From Sulfitobacter sp. S190 (GTDB taxonomy: Bacteria > Pseudomonadota > Alphaproteobacteria > Rhodobacterales > Rhodobacteraceae), in the NCBI RefSeq assembly GCF_025141935.1, contig NZ_CP081124.1, positions 14,482 through 78,481 of the forward strand: a stretch of DNA of 64,000 bases, in the 5' to 3' direction. Shown in pieces: positions 18,769 to 26,319 of this stretch (positions are counted from its first letter, which is position 1; each line of letters opens with the position of its first letter). Made by a program: the position numbers and the translations under genes. Below the pieces are notes generated by a model, which worked only from the letters and a program-made list of their open reading frames with translations, was not told the DNA's origin and searched no databases.

Positions 18769-20097
18769 CTACTTGTAGATGTCCGGCAGGAGAGTTGTTG
18801 AAATGGCGGGCACGTAAGCGATCAGAAGAACGACGATGAACATGCAGAGTACGAAGGGCACCGCACGCGCGGCAATCTTCAGAATGGACTCACCTGTAAT
18901 GCCAGATACGACAAAGAGGTTGAGACCGAGCGGTGGCGTGATGAAGCCGACCCCCAATGCGGTGATCATCATGATGCAGAACTGGATTTCGTTCATGCCG
19001 ATGTTGTCAGCCAGAGGTTTGAGGATGGGCGCGAGGATGACGATGTTGGGCGTGGTTTCCATCACACAGCCCGCCGCGATCAGGATGCCGATCATCAGCA
19101 GGATCAGCAGCCACGGCTCGTCCGTCATGGCGGTGACCGAGGTCACGAAGCCTTGCGGCACACCCATGATGGCCAAGGCTTCGGCCAGTGGCGCGGAAAA
19201 GGCGATGATGGGCAGGATGACCCCGTTGACCTTGGCCGAGCTGAGCAACATCGCGGGGAAGTCCGCAAAGCTGAGCGTGCGCAGGATAAAGCCCATGATG
19301 ATGGTGACGACAACGGCGGTGGCACCCGCTTCGGTGGGCGTGAGCCGGCCCGAGAAGATACCGTAGAAAATGATGCCGGGCACGATGAATGCGTACCAGC
19401 CCGATTTGAGCGCCTTGGCGAGGTTTGCTCCCCATTCGCCCAGTGTCATCTGGCCACCGCCTTCGTAGACGTAGATGCGGTTGACGATCAGGTTGGTGAT
19501 CAGGATGGCCAGCAGGATCGCCAGACCGGGGATCAGGGCGGCCAAAAACAGCGTCGAGGCGGATATGCCCAGCACGAGGCCGATGATGATATAGGCGATC
19601 GACGGCGGGATCAGGATGCCGGTACAGGCCCCCGCGGCCACCAGCGCACAGGCATAGGGTCGCGGGTAGCCCGATTCCACCAGCCGGGCGATGGTCATGC
19701 GCCCCACGGCGGCAGCGCCCGCCGCATCAGAGCCGGAAATCGCCGCGAACATGCCGCAGACCAGGACCGTGGCAGACCCGAAGCCGCCCTTGGTAAAGCA
19801 GGTCAGCGCCTCGGCCACGTCGAGGAATTTTCGACTGAGCCCGGTGCGCACCAGCACGTCGCCCGTCAGGATGAACAGCGGCACAGCGGTAAGGGCGAAG
19901 GCGTCGATGCCCGCAAACAGGCTTTCGCCCACGAGGCTCAGTGGCAGATCGCCCGACATGAACAACATCACGATTGCGGAGACACCGATGGCGGCCCAGA
20001 CCGGCACGGCCAGACCGATGAGTGCGACGAACATGATCACCGGCAGGTAAAAGTCCCAGCCCAGCTCGACCGTTTGACTGACTTGGTTCCAAAGCAT
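18769..20097 (-). CDS. TRAP transporter large permease (DctM type)
   Basis: 442 residues, about 12 hydrophobic segments, full length for DctM. The motifs 'GMFAAISGSDAAGAAAVGRMTIARLVESGYPRPYACALVAAGACTGILIPPSI' and 'FITPPLGLNLFVVSGI' are hallmarks of the family. It forms the inner-membrane, sodium-driven channel with the small subunit encoded 11 bp upstream. In this operon the substrate is most likely dihydroxypropanesulfonate or sulfolactate. Confidence 0.95.
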   Translation of the reverse strand: MLWNQVSQTVELGWDFYLPVIMFVALIGLAVPVWAAIGVSAIVMLFMSGDLPLSLVGESLFAGIDAFALTAVPLFILTGDVLVRTGLSRKFLDVAEALTCFTKGGFGSATVLVCGMFAAISGSDAAGAAAVGRMTIARLVESGYPRPYACALVAAGACTGILIPPSIAYIIIGLVLGISASTLFLAALIPGLAILLAILITNLIVNRIYVYEGGGQMTLGEWGANLAKALKSGWYAFIVPGIIFYGIFSGRLTPTEAGATAVVVTIIMGFILRTLSFADFPAMLLSSAKVNGVILPIIAFSAPLAEALAIMGVPQGFVTSVTAMTDEPWLLILLMIGILIAAGCVMETTPNIVILAPILKPLADNIGMNEIQFCIMMITALGVGFITPPLGLNLFVVSGITGESILKIAARAVPFVLCMFIVVLLIAYVPAISTTLLPDIYK

Positions 20098-20108
20098 CTG
20101 TCAGCCCC

Positions 20109-20633
20109 TCAATCGAACAATGTATCGCCTTCGTAGACGGGTTGTCCCGTCCGAAGGCTGTGAAAATCGCGGCGCAGCGATTGCAGCAGGCGCCAGATGA
20201 TAAGTGCGAAACCCGTCGGGACGGCCATCAGGAACCAGACCTTCGAGATGCGCAGCCCGTCGGTGACGGAGCCGAATTTTGCGGAGACATGAACCGCCTC
20301 GTAGGACCAGTAGAGGGCGATGACGGCGACGAACATCATCACCAGATCGCCGAAGATATAGAGCAGCGCCTTGGGGCGCGGTCCGAGGTAGTGCATGATC
20401 ACGTCGATGCGGATGTGGGCGCGTTCCTTGACCGCGGCGGCGGCCCCGATCCACGCGAGGTAGATGAAGGAGTAGCGCACGATCTCTTCGCCCCAGATCG
20501 ACGAGTAGGAAAAGATTTCACGCCTGAGCACTTCGACGGCCATCGTGATCACGAGCATCACGTAGAATGTCAAAAGCAGCCAGCGTTCGGCATCGCGGTC
20601 AAGGCGGCGCAGCATCTTCATCATGTTCCTCAT
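20109..20633 (-). CDS. TRAP transporter small permease (DctQ type)
   Basis: 174 residues from the first ATG, with four transmembrane segments. 'WGEEIVRYSFIYLAWIGAAAAVKERAHIRIDVI' is the conserved DctQ segment. Several ATGs lie within the first seven codons; GAGG just upstream of 20621-20624 suggests translation may begin at codon 4 or 5. It sits between the stem-loop that follows the dctP-like gene and the DctM gene. Confidence 0.93.
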   Translation of the reverse strand: MRNMMKMLRRLDRDAERWLLLTFYVMLVITMAVEVLRREIFSYSSIWGEEIVRYSFIYLAWIGAAAAVKERAHIRIDVIMHYLGPRPKALLYIFGDLVMMFVAVIALYWSYEAVHVSAKFGSVTDGLRISKVWFLMAVPTGFALIIWRLLQSLRRDFHSLRTGQPVYEGDTLFD

Positions 20634-20703
20634 CTGTTGGCCATAGCCGTACCGGCACGCCGGGGCGTGGAGGTATCAGGCGGGGCTGTCGGAAACGGGG
20701 GGT

Positions 20704-20731
20704 GACGGGCGCCCGTGCGGGGGCACCCGTC
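20704..20731 (-). promoter_or_regulatory. Stem-loop between dctP-like and dctQ-like genes
   Basis: On the minus strand an 11-bp stem (GACGGGTGCCC pairing with GGGCGCCCGTC through one G-T wobble) closes a 6-base loop, 7 bp after the stop of the binding-protein gene. Such hairpins usually stabilise the upstream mRNA or attenuate, so that the binding protein is made in excess over the permeases. No U-tract follows, so it is not a full terminator. Confidence 0.6.
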
Positions 20732-20738
20732 TGTTGGT

Positions 20739-21887
20739 TCAGGCGTCGTGCACGAAGTATTTGCCTTGCGTGCCGGCGGCTTCTTCCATCTTGGCGAAGG
20801 CGTCCATTGAGCCTGCCAGTTCGGTTTTGAAGCTGTCCCATTCGGAGCGCTGGTAGCCGCCTGCCTCTTTCCATTCGCCCAGCTGGTCATCGCTGAGGCT
20901 GTGGAATTCGACGCCTGCCTTGGCCAGTTCCGCCATCGCGTAGGCCCGCGCGGAGGGCACTTTGCTCAGGTTCTGGTGGGCGGTCATTTCAGAGCCCCAC
21001 ATGATGCCTTCCTGAATGTCGGCGGGCATCGAGTTGAACCATTCGAGGTTGCACGAATAGACTTGGCTGTCCGGCACCGCTTGCGTGAAGGTCACGTGGC
21101 TGAGGATGTCCTTGAAGCCGAAGACATAGAGCGCGCCCACGGAGGGGTCGAGCGCGTCGGCCACGCCCTGTTTGATCGCGGAGGGTGTTTCGCCCCAGGC
21201 CACCGGTGTCGGGTTTGCGCCGACCATGCGGTAGTACTGCTGCAGCATCTTGGAGCCCGGCACGCGGAACTTGACCCCGCCCAGATCGGAGGGCGAGAGC
21301 ACCGCACCGGCACCGCCTTTGCGCACGGCAACGACGCGGGGGTCGATGTTGACGTAGAACAGCGCCTTAAACCCGTTTTCCTCGACCTTGGGCTCTACGT
21401 TGCCTTTCCAGAAATCGGAATTCACGAGGTTGGTGAAGCGTTGGTTCGAACCGCACAGATACGGCATGTTGATCAGGTCAACCGTGGACGCGAAGGGTGC
21501 GAAGTTCGACAGGGAGTGTTGTGCCGCCTGAATGGTGCCGCCCTGAACCTTCTGCACGAGGTTGCCGCCGGATCCCAGCTGGCCACCGGGGGCCAGTTTC
21601 ACATAGACCTTGCCGTTGGTGGCGTTCTGGATGTTTTCCTTCAGGTCCAGCTGCATGATGGGATAGCTGCGCGAGGCACCCAGCACGTAGGCGGTGCCGA
21701 TGGTCATCACGTGCTCGGCCGCTTTTTCGCGGTCGCGCTCTTCGTTGGCGGTTTGTGCGGCCGCTTCGCTGGACCACAAGAGCCCGCTGGCCCCGGCGAC
21801 CATCGCGGCGGTAAACCCGCCCGTGCCCATCAGTTTGAGAAAATTCCGGCGCTCGGCCGACGCAATGTCCTTGCGATCTTGATCCAT
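20739..21887 (-). CDS. TRAP transporter substrate-binding protein (DctP type)
   Basis: 382 residues. It begins with a Tat-like signal ('ERRNFLKLMGTGGFTAAMVAGASGLLWSSEAAAQ'), then a DctP domain: 'GSGGNLVQKVQGGTIQAAQHSLSNFAPF', 'GGVKFRVPGSKMLQQYYRMVGANPTPVAWGETPSAIKQGVADALDPS' and 'MPADIQEGIMW'. The arginine of 'VKFRVPG' is the usual anion-binding residue of the family, fitting a sulfonate or carboxylate. Tat export would imply folding before export. It is the second gene of the operon, following the small membrane protein. Confidence 0.93.
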   Translation of the reverse strand: MDQDRKDIASAERRNFLKLMGTGGFTAAMVAGASGLLWSSEAAAQTANEERDREKAAEHVMTIGTAYVLGASRSYPIMQLDLKENIQNATNGKVYVKLAPGGQLGSGGNLVQKVQGGTIQAAQHSLSNFAPFASTVDLINMPYLCGSNQRFTNLVNSDFWKGNVEPKVEENGFKALFYVNIDPRVVAVRKGGAGAVLSPSDLGGVKFRVPGSKMLQQYYRMVGANPTPVAWGETPSAIKQGVADALDPSVGALYVFGFKDILSHVTFTQAVPDSQVYSCNLEWFNSMPADIQEGIMWGSEMTAHQNLSKVPSARAYAMAELAKAGVEFHSLSDDQLGEWKEAGGYQRSEWDSFKTELAGSMDAFAKMEEAAGTQGKYFVHDA

Positions 21888-21908
21888 CTTGGTTCCTCCC
21901 GTTGAGAC

Positions 21909-22094
21909 TTAGCTGCCGTTCTTGTTTTTTCGGTCAGCTTCTTTTTGCAATATCGCGACGACAAAAAGGATCGACGCGGCAAAGAGAACCAGCATTTCGC
22001 CGACATCACCCAGAAATGCGTTCCTGAAAAATGCACCCAACGCGACATTCGTAAAATACACGATGAAGACGATCAAAGAGGCATAAAGAAACAT
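21909..22094 (-). CDS. Small two-helix membrane protein, first gene of the DHPS operon
   Basis: 61 residues, with two hydrophobic segments (about 3-20 and 33-50) and a basic tail 'QKEADRKNKNGS'. ATG at 22094 has GAAAGG about 7 bp upstream. It lies 33 bp downstream of the paired LacI operator and 21 bp before the binding-protein gene, so it would be the first gene of the transcript. Function unknown; an accessory TRAP component or membrane-insertion factor is possible. A much longer frame running upstream (to 23027) is antisense to the LacI gene and is not believed. Confidence 0.7.
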   Translation of the reverse strand: MFLYASLIVFIVYFTNVALGAFFRNAFLGDVGEMLVLFAASILFVVAILQKEADRKNKNGS

Positions 22095-22127
22095 CGCGGG
22101 CCTTTCAGCAGCTGATTCTTCGATTAC

Positions 22128-22164
22128 TGTAAGCGCTTGCATTGCGTTCGTGCAAGCGCTTACA
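22128..22164. promoter_or_regulatory. Double LacI-family operator
   Basis: TGTAAGCGCTTGCA (22128-22141) and its exact reverse complement TGCAAGCGCTTACA (22151-22164) are separated by 9 bp. Each half fits the LacI/PurR-type consensus TGNAARCGNTTNCA with its central CG. It sits between the LacI gene (starting at 22215) and the divergent DHPS operon (starting at 22094), so one regulator can control both. Confidence 0.85.
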
Positions 22165-22214
22165 TTTTCCCACGCGCCTTTTTTATTTTGCTGAATTGAG
22201 ATATTGCAAAACCG

Positions 22215-23270
22215 ATGGATCAGACCCCGCAGAAAATACTGGCGACGCCTGCCGTGCCCACGCTCGATGATGTGGCGCGCAAGGCCGGTGTGTCGACGGC
22301 GACTGTGTCGCGGTGCCTGAACACCGCCGACAAGGTGTCCCAGAAGACGCGGTCGCGGGTCATGGCGGCGGTGGAGGCGTTGGGCTACACGCCCAATTTC
22401 GGGGCCCGCGCGATGGCCGCACGCCGCACCTTCACCATCGGTGCGATCATTCCGACGATGGAGAACGCGATTTTTGCGCGCGGTTTGCAGGCCTTTCAGG
22501 AAGAGCTGCACACAAAGGGGTATACGCTTCTGGTGTCGAGTACGTCCTACCGGCCCGATATCGAGGCGGAGCAGATCCGCTCGCTCGTGTCGCGCGGGGC
22601 GGACGGGTTGTTGTTGATCGGCTATGACAGGGATGCGGCGATTTTCGATTACCTGCAGCGCCGTGCCGTGCCGACGCTGGTGGCGTGGGCGTTCGATCCC
22701 GACAATCCGCAACCGTCCATCGGCTTTGATAACCGTGCCTCCATGCAGGAGCTGACGGCGACGGTTCTGGGCATGGGTCACCGCGATGTCGCCGTGATTT
22801 CGGGCATTGTCGAAGGCAACGACCGTGCGCGCCAGCGTTTGGCAGGCATACGGGCGGGCCTGCGGGCAGGGGGGATCGACCCCGATCAGGTGCCGGTCAT
22901 CGAGACCCCCTACGAGATCGAAAACGGCGCGAATGCCTTTGGCCAGTTGATGGCTGCGCCGCACCGCCCCACGGTGGTGATGTGCGGCAATGACGTGCTG
23001 GCCGTGGGCGCGATCCAGCGCGCGCATGAGATGGGACTACGGGTGCCGCAGGACGTGTCGATCACCGGTTTCGATGACATAGAGCTGGCGCGGATCGTGT
23101 CGCCGCAATTGACCACCGTGCACGTGCCGCACCGCACGATGGGCACGCGCGCCGCGCAGGAGCTGATCCGCATGGTCGAGAAGGAAAGCACCGGCACATC
23201 GGTGCAGCTGGACAGTGCGCTGCGGATGCGCGGGTCTTTGCGGGCGCTGGATGCGGGTGCGTCAGGCTAG
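22215..23270 (+). CDS. LacI-family regulator of the DHPS operon
   Basis: 351 residues. N-terminal helix-turn-helix 'TLDDVARKAGVSTATVSRCLNTADKVSQKTRSRVMAAVEALGY' (about 16-58), then a periplasmic-binding-protein-like effector domain ('IGAIIPTMENAIFARGLQAFQEEL', 'GADGLLLIGYDRD', 'ITGFDDIELARIVSPQLTTVHVP'). Divergent from the sulfonate operon, with the paired operator in between. Probably a repressor relieved by DHPS or a pathway intermediate. Stop overlaps the convergent hydrolase gene by 9 bp. Confidence 0.93.
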   Translation: MDQTPQKILATPAVPTLDDVARKAGVSTATVSRCLNTADKVSQKTRSRVMAAVEALGYTPNFGARAMAARRTFTIGAIIPTMENAIFARGLQAFQEELHTKGYTLLVSSTSYRPDIEAEQIRSLVSRGADGLLLIGYDRDAAIFDYLQRRAVPTLVAWAFDPDNPQPSIGFDNRASMQELTATVLGMGHRDVAVISGIVEGNDRARQRLAGIRAGLRAGGIDPDQVPVIETPYEIENGANAFGQLMAAPHRPTVVMCGNDVLAVGAIQRAHEMGLRVPQDVSITGFDDIELARIVSPQLTTVHVPHRTMGTRAAQELIRMVEKESTGTSVQLDSALRMRGSLRALDAGASG

Positions 23271-24131
23271 GATCGCGTCCCACGTGGATTGGCGGCTGGC
23301 GGAGAACACCTCGATATGGCCGATGGCGTCGAGCCCGAAGGCGGAAGGCTTCAGGGTCAGTTGTTGGCGCGGCGTGTCGCCGTAGTGCGTCATCAGGCGC
23401 CACACGGCCGCAGGCGGAACCAGCGCGTCATCGGCGATGGCCACGAATTTGACCCGGCAGCCCAGTGGTTCCGCGTTGGGTGGGGGCAGGGTTTTGCCGA
23501 TGTCGATTGCGTAGGATCCACGTGTGGTGCACCACCGCCGCCATTGCCTGTACACGCCGGCGGGCAAATCCGCACCCAGCCCCATCAACCGACCCGGCAC
23601 CATGCCTTTCGCCGCAACGATGCCGCGCACCGGCCATGACCAGAACGTGCGCGCCAGCGCCTGATAGGGCCACGGGTGGTCGGCCGCGTGGACCGCACCG
23701 CTGCCCACGGTGATGACCCGCGCGACGCGTGACAGACCGGTTTGCAGCGGCAGGCACATGCCGCCCAGCGAGTGACCGATGATCCATTGGGGCAATTCCC
23801 CGAACTGCGCCTGCGCGAAGGCCCGTGCCGATTGGCCATCCGTCACTGCCCAGTCACCGAGCGTCGCGTCGGACCGGTGCGTCGGGCCCGCCGAAGATGC
23901 GCCGAAGTCGCGGTAATCATAGGTCAGGCACGCGACGGTGTGCTTGCGCACCAACCAGTCTGCGAAGGCGGAGTAGTACCGCGCCCGCACACCGACGGCA
24001 GGGCTGAGCACGACAATCGCGCGGGGGGTGGTGCGTGGTTCGAATACTGTGCCGGTCAGGGTCCGGTCGACCGACGCAAAGGTGACGGGGCGCTGTTGGA
24101 CATCGGCATCGGCTGTGGTGGCGGAGGGCAT
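23262..24131 (-). CDS. Alpha/beta hydrolase
   Basis: 289 residues. The nucleophile elbow 'IIGHSLGGMCLPLQ' gives the Ser; 'VAIADDALVPPAAVW' supplies the Asp region and 'DAIGHIEVFS' the His. 'VLSPAVGVRARYYSAFADWLVRKHTVACLTYDYRDFGASS' resembles the COG4757/serine aminopeptidase-like hydrolases. Substrate unknown. It is divergent from a TetR gene and separated from it by a long inverted repeat, so it is the likely target of that repressor. Confidence 0.85.
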   Translation of the reverse strand: MPSATTADADVQQRPVTFASVDRTLTGTVFEPRTTPRAIVVLSPAVGVRARYYSAFADWLVRKHTVACLTYDYRDFGASSAGPTHRSDATLGDWAVTDGQSARAFAQAQFGELPQWIIGHSLGGMCLPLQTGLSRVARVITVGSGAVHAADHPWPYQALARTFWSWPVRGIVAAKGMVPGRLMGLGADLPAGVYRQWRRWCTTRGSYAIDIGKTLPPPNAEPLGCRVKFVAIADDALVPPAAVWRLMTHYGDTPRQQLTLKPSAFGLDAIGHIEVFSASRQSTWDAILA

Positions 24132-24145
24132 GGCGTTCCTGACTA

Positions 24146-24183
24146 GACTGATTGGTCTAGCCTTTTGACTAGACCAGTCAGTC
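24146..24183. promoter_or_regulatory. TetR-type inverted-repeat operator
   Basis: Arms of 15 bp, GACTGATTGGTCTAG at 24146-24160 and CTAGACCAGTCAGTC at 24169-24183, pair with one mismatch around an 8-bp spacer. They lie between the divergent hydrolase (start 24131) and TetR (start 24205) genes, covering both probable promoters. Confidence 0.75.
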
Positions 24184-24204
24184 CAATCCTGTCAAACCTT
24201 ATTT

Positions 24205-24762
24205 ATGGCTTCCTCGACCAAAGACCGGCTGACTGTGACTGCCGCCCGCTTGTTTCAGGAAAAGGGGTTCAACGGCGTGGGTTTGACCGAAATCCTCACG
24301 GCCACCGGGGTGCCGAAGGGATCGCTTTACCATCATTTTCCGGGCGGCAAACCCGATCTCGCACTTGAGGCGGCCGAGCTTGCCCACCGCGAAACCCTGC
24401 GCATCATCGATGACGCATTCGGGTCGGCGGCGGACTTCGAGGCGGGGGCGGCGACGCTGTTTTACAAGCTGGCAAAGCTGTTTGATCTGATGGGCAAGAC
24501 CGCCGGGTGTCCGATCTCGCAAATTCTGTTCGACGGGGCTGAGGATGCGACGTTTCGCACCGCGACAGCGCGGTATTTCGAGACGTGGATGGCGACGATC
24601 GCGGCGCATGCGGAGCGGTTGGGCGTGGACGGCGCGGTTGCCGATGCGCAGGCGAAGCGGCTGTTTCTGACGCTGCAGGGGGCGTGGACCCTCGCGCGGG
24701 CCACGGGCCGGTCGGATACGTTGCGCGAGGTGCCGGCGCTGTTGTTTGCGGCGCCGCGGTAG
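24205..24762 (+). CDS. TetR-family regulator
   Basis: 185 residues. N-terminal DNA-binding domain 'KDRLTVTAARLFQEKGFNGVGLTEILTATGVPKGSLYHHFPGGKPDL' (about 6-52), followed by an all-helical ligand domain with 'GCPISQILFD' and 'LTLQGAWTLARATGR', close to the LmrA/YxaF-like TetR_C group. Most likely represses itself and the divergent hydrolase through the inverted repeat at 24146-24183. Inducer unknown. Confidence 0.9.
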   Translation: MASSTKDRLTVTAARLFQEKGFNGVGLTEILTATGVPKGSLYHHFPGGKPDLALEAAELAHRETLRIIDDAFGSAADFEAGAATLFYKLAKLFDLMGKTAGCPISQILFDGAEDATFRTATARYFETWMATIAAHAERLGVDGAVADAQAKRLFLTLQGAWTLARATGRSDTLREVPALLFAAPR

Positions 24763-24982
24763 CCCCCTGCGCGCCATTGCGCCTATTGGCTTTGCCCGTG
24801 CGGCGGGGCGCGTGCGATTCCTTGAAATCAATCGGTTCGTGCAAATGCAATGATGGTCCCGGTGCCCAAATCACAGGCGCTTTTCGCTTAATGGGGCAGG
24901 TGAGTCATGTGCCGCATTGTAGAACGTCAGGGCCGGTGCCAAGGTGGTGCGGCCTTAACCCAGATTTCGAAGGATTATTGAC
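24763..24982. other. Leader region of the zinc-uptake operon
   Basis: 220 bp without a gene. Because the operon is zinc-related, a Zur box (GTTAT-N-ATAAC type) was looked for and not found. The short palindrome TGCAAATGCA at about 24839-24848 is the only symmetric element noticed. AAGGA precedes the ATG pair at 24983/24986. Confidence 0.35.
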
Positions 24983-25618
24983 ATGATGAGACTTTCGACC
25001 ACTGCATTATTTCTGATCACCGCGACGCACCTGGCCGCCGAGGACGCGCGCCAGCTGGACGCGCATGAACACGGGGTCGGGCAATTGAATATCGCCTTCG
25101 ACGACGGGCAAATCGCGATGGAGCTGCAGGCGCCGGGCGCCGATATCGTTGGGTTCGAATATGCCGCCCAATCCGCGGATGATCGTGCCAAGGTGGATGC
25201 GGCGGTTGCCGCGCTGGCCCGCCCTCTGGATCTGTTTGTCCTGCCTCGGGCCGCAGGATGCAGCGTGGTACAGGCGGCGGCGTCGCTCAACAGCGAGGAC
25301 CTGCATGATGAACATGACGAGGAAGATCACGCCGGGCACGATCACGCCCATGACCACGAAGAAGAGAAGCACGCAGAGCACGCCGAGGAGGAACATGACC
25401 ACGAGGCGCACGCCGAGGCCGCCGGTCATACGGAGTTTCATGCGGAATATCTGTTGGCCTGTGCCGATCCTGCGCAGGCGACCTTGATCGAATTTGCCTA
25501 TTTCGACCGGTTCGCCGGGGCGCAGGAGCTCGAGGTGCAGATCATTTCGGATCAGGGGGCCACGGCCTTCGAGGTGATGCGCACGGCGCCAACGCTCGAT
25601 CTGCGCGATATGTTCTGA
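24983..25618 (+). CDS. zrgA: ZrgA-like periplasmic zinc-binding protein (DUF2796)
   Basis: 211 residues. Signal peptide over about 1-19 ('LSTTALFLITATHLAAE'), then 'QLDAHEHGVGQLNIAFDDGQIAMELQAPGADIVGFEY', the DUF2796/ZrgA signature. Residues 108-153 are extraordinarily rich in His, Asp and Glu, a metal sponge of the kind seen in zinc-uptake proteins; 'HAEYLLACADP' follows. In Vibrio, ZrgA with the ABC genes behind it (zrgABCDE) imports zinc. Two bases separate its stop from the ATPase gene. Confidence 0.88.
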   Translation: MMRLSTTALFLITATHLAAEDARQLDAHEHGVGQLNIAFDDGQIAMELQAPGADIVGFEYAAQSADDRAKVDAAVAALARPLDLFVLPRAAGCSVVQAAASLNSEDLHDEHDEEDHAGHDHAHDHEEEKHAEHAEEEHDHEAHAEAAGHTEFHAEYLLACADPAQATLIEFAYFDRFAGAQELEVQIISDQGATAFEVMRTAPTLDLRDMF

Positions 25619-25620
25619 TT

Positions 25621-26319
25621 GTGCAGACGGACCCCGCGATCCTGAAGCTGAAGCACGTCCGCTACCGGTGGCCGGGGCGGTCGTCGTTCGCGCTGGAGGT
25701 GCCGGATTTCGGTGTGGCGCCGTCCGAGAGCGTACTGCTTCTGGGCGAAAGCGGGTCGGGCAAGTCGACGCTGCTGTCGCTCGTGTGCGGGACCATTGCG
25801 CCCGATGCGGGGTCGGTCGCGGTGGCGGGCACGGATATCGCGACGCTGTCGGCGGGCGCGCGCGACAGGTTTCGTGCGGAACGGATCGGGCTGATTTTCC
25901 AGCAGTTCAACCTGCTGCCCTATGCCAGTGTGCGCGACAATATCCTGCTGCCGCTGCGCTTTGCGCCAAAGCGGCGGGCGCGGGTTGCCGATCCTCAGGA
26001 TGCGGTGCGCGCGCTGTGCCGTGATCTGGGGCTGCCGGCCGATACGGTCACGGCCCCTGCGGGCACATTGAGTGTCGGGCAACAGCAGCGGGTCGCCGCG
26101 GCGCGCGCGTTGATCGGGGGGCCGCCGCTGATCATCGCGGACGAACCGACATCGGCGCTGGATGCCGCGACGCAGGCGACGTTTCTCAAACTGCTGTTCG
26201 ATCAGGCCGCAACCTGTGGCAGCACCCTGTTGATGGTGAGCCACGACGCCCGGCTGGCACCGCATTTTGACCGGGTGGTGCAGATGTCCGACATTGCGCG
26301 GGCAGGGCAGGTGGCATGA
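25621..26319 (+). CDS. ABC transporter ATP-binding protein (Zrg-like)
   Basis: 232 residues from a GTG start. Walker A 'LLGESGSGKSTLLSLVCG', Q-loop 'IFQQFNLLPYAS', signature 'LSVGQQQRVAAARALIGGPPLIIADEPTSALD' (variant of LSGGQ with Walker B), H-loop 'MVSHDARL'. It belongs to the LolD/MacB-type ATPases that pair with FtsX-like permeases. Its stop overlaps the next start (ATGA). Context suggests zinc transport, not lipoprotein sorting. Confidence 0.92.
   Translation: MQTDPAILKLKHVRYRWPGRSSFALEVPDFGVAPSESVLLLGESGSGKSTLLSLVCGTIAPDAGSVAVAGTDIATLSAGARDRFRAERIGLIFQQFNLLPYASVRDNILLPLRFAPKRRARVADPQDAVRALCRDLGLPADTVTAPAGTLSVGQQQRVAAARALIGGPPLIIADEPTSALDAATQATFLKLLFDQAATCGSTLLMVSHDARLAPHFDRVVQMSDIARAGQVA

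Noticed and set aside
21909..23027. 372-codon minus-strand frame
   Set aside because: Only its last 61 codons are a real gene with a ribosome site; the upstream part is antisense to the LacI gene and spans the operator.
24763..24982. Zur box ahead of zrgA
   Set aside because: Expected from the zinc context, but no GTTAT-N-ATAAC-like palindrome could be found.
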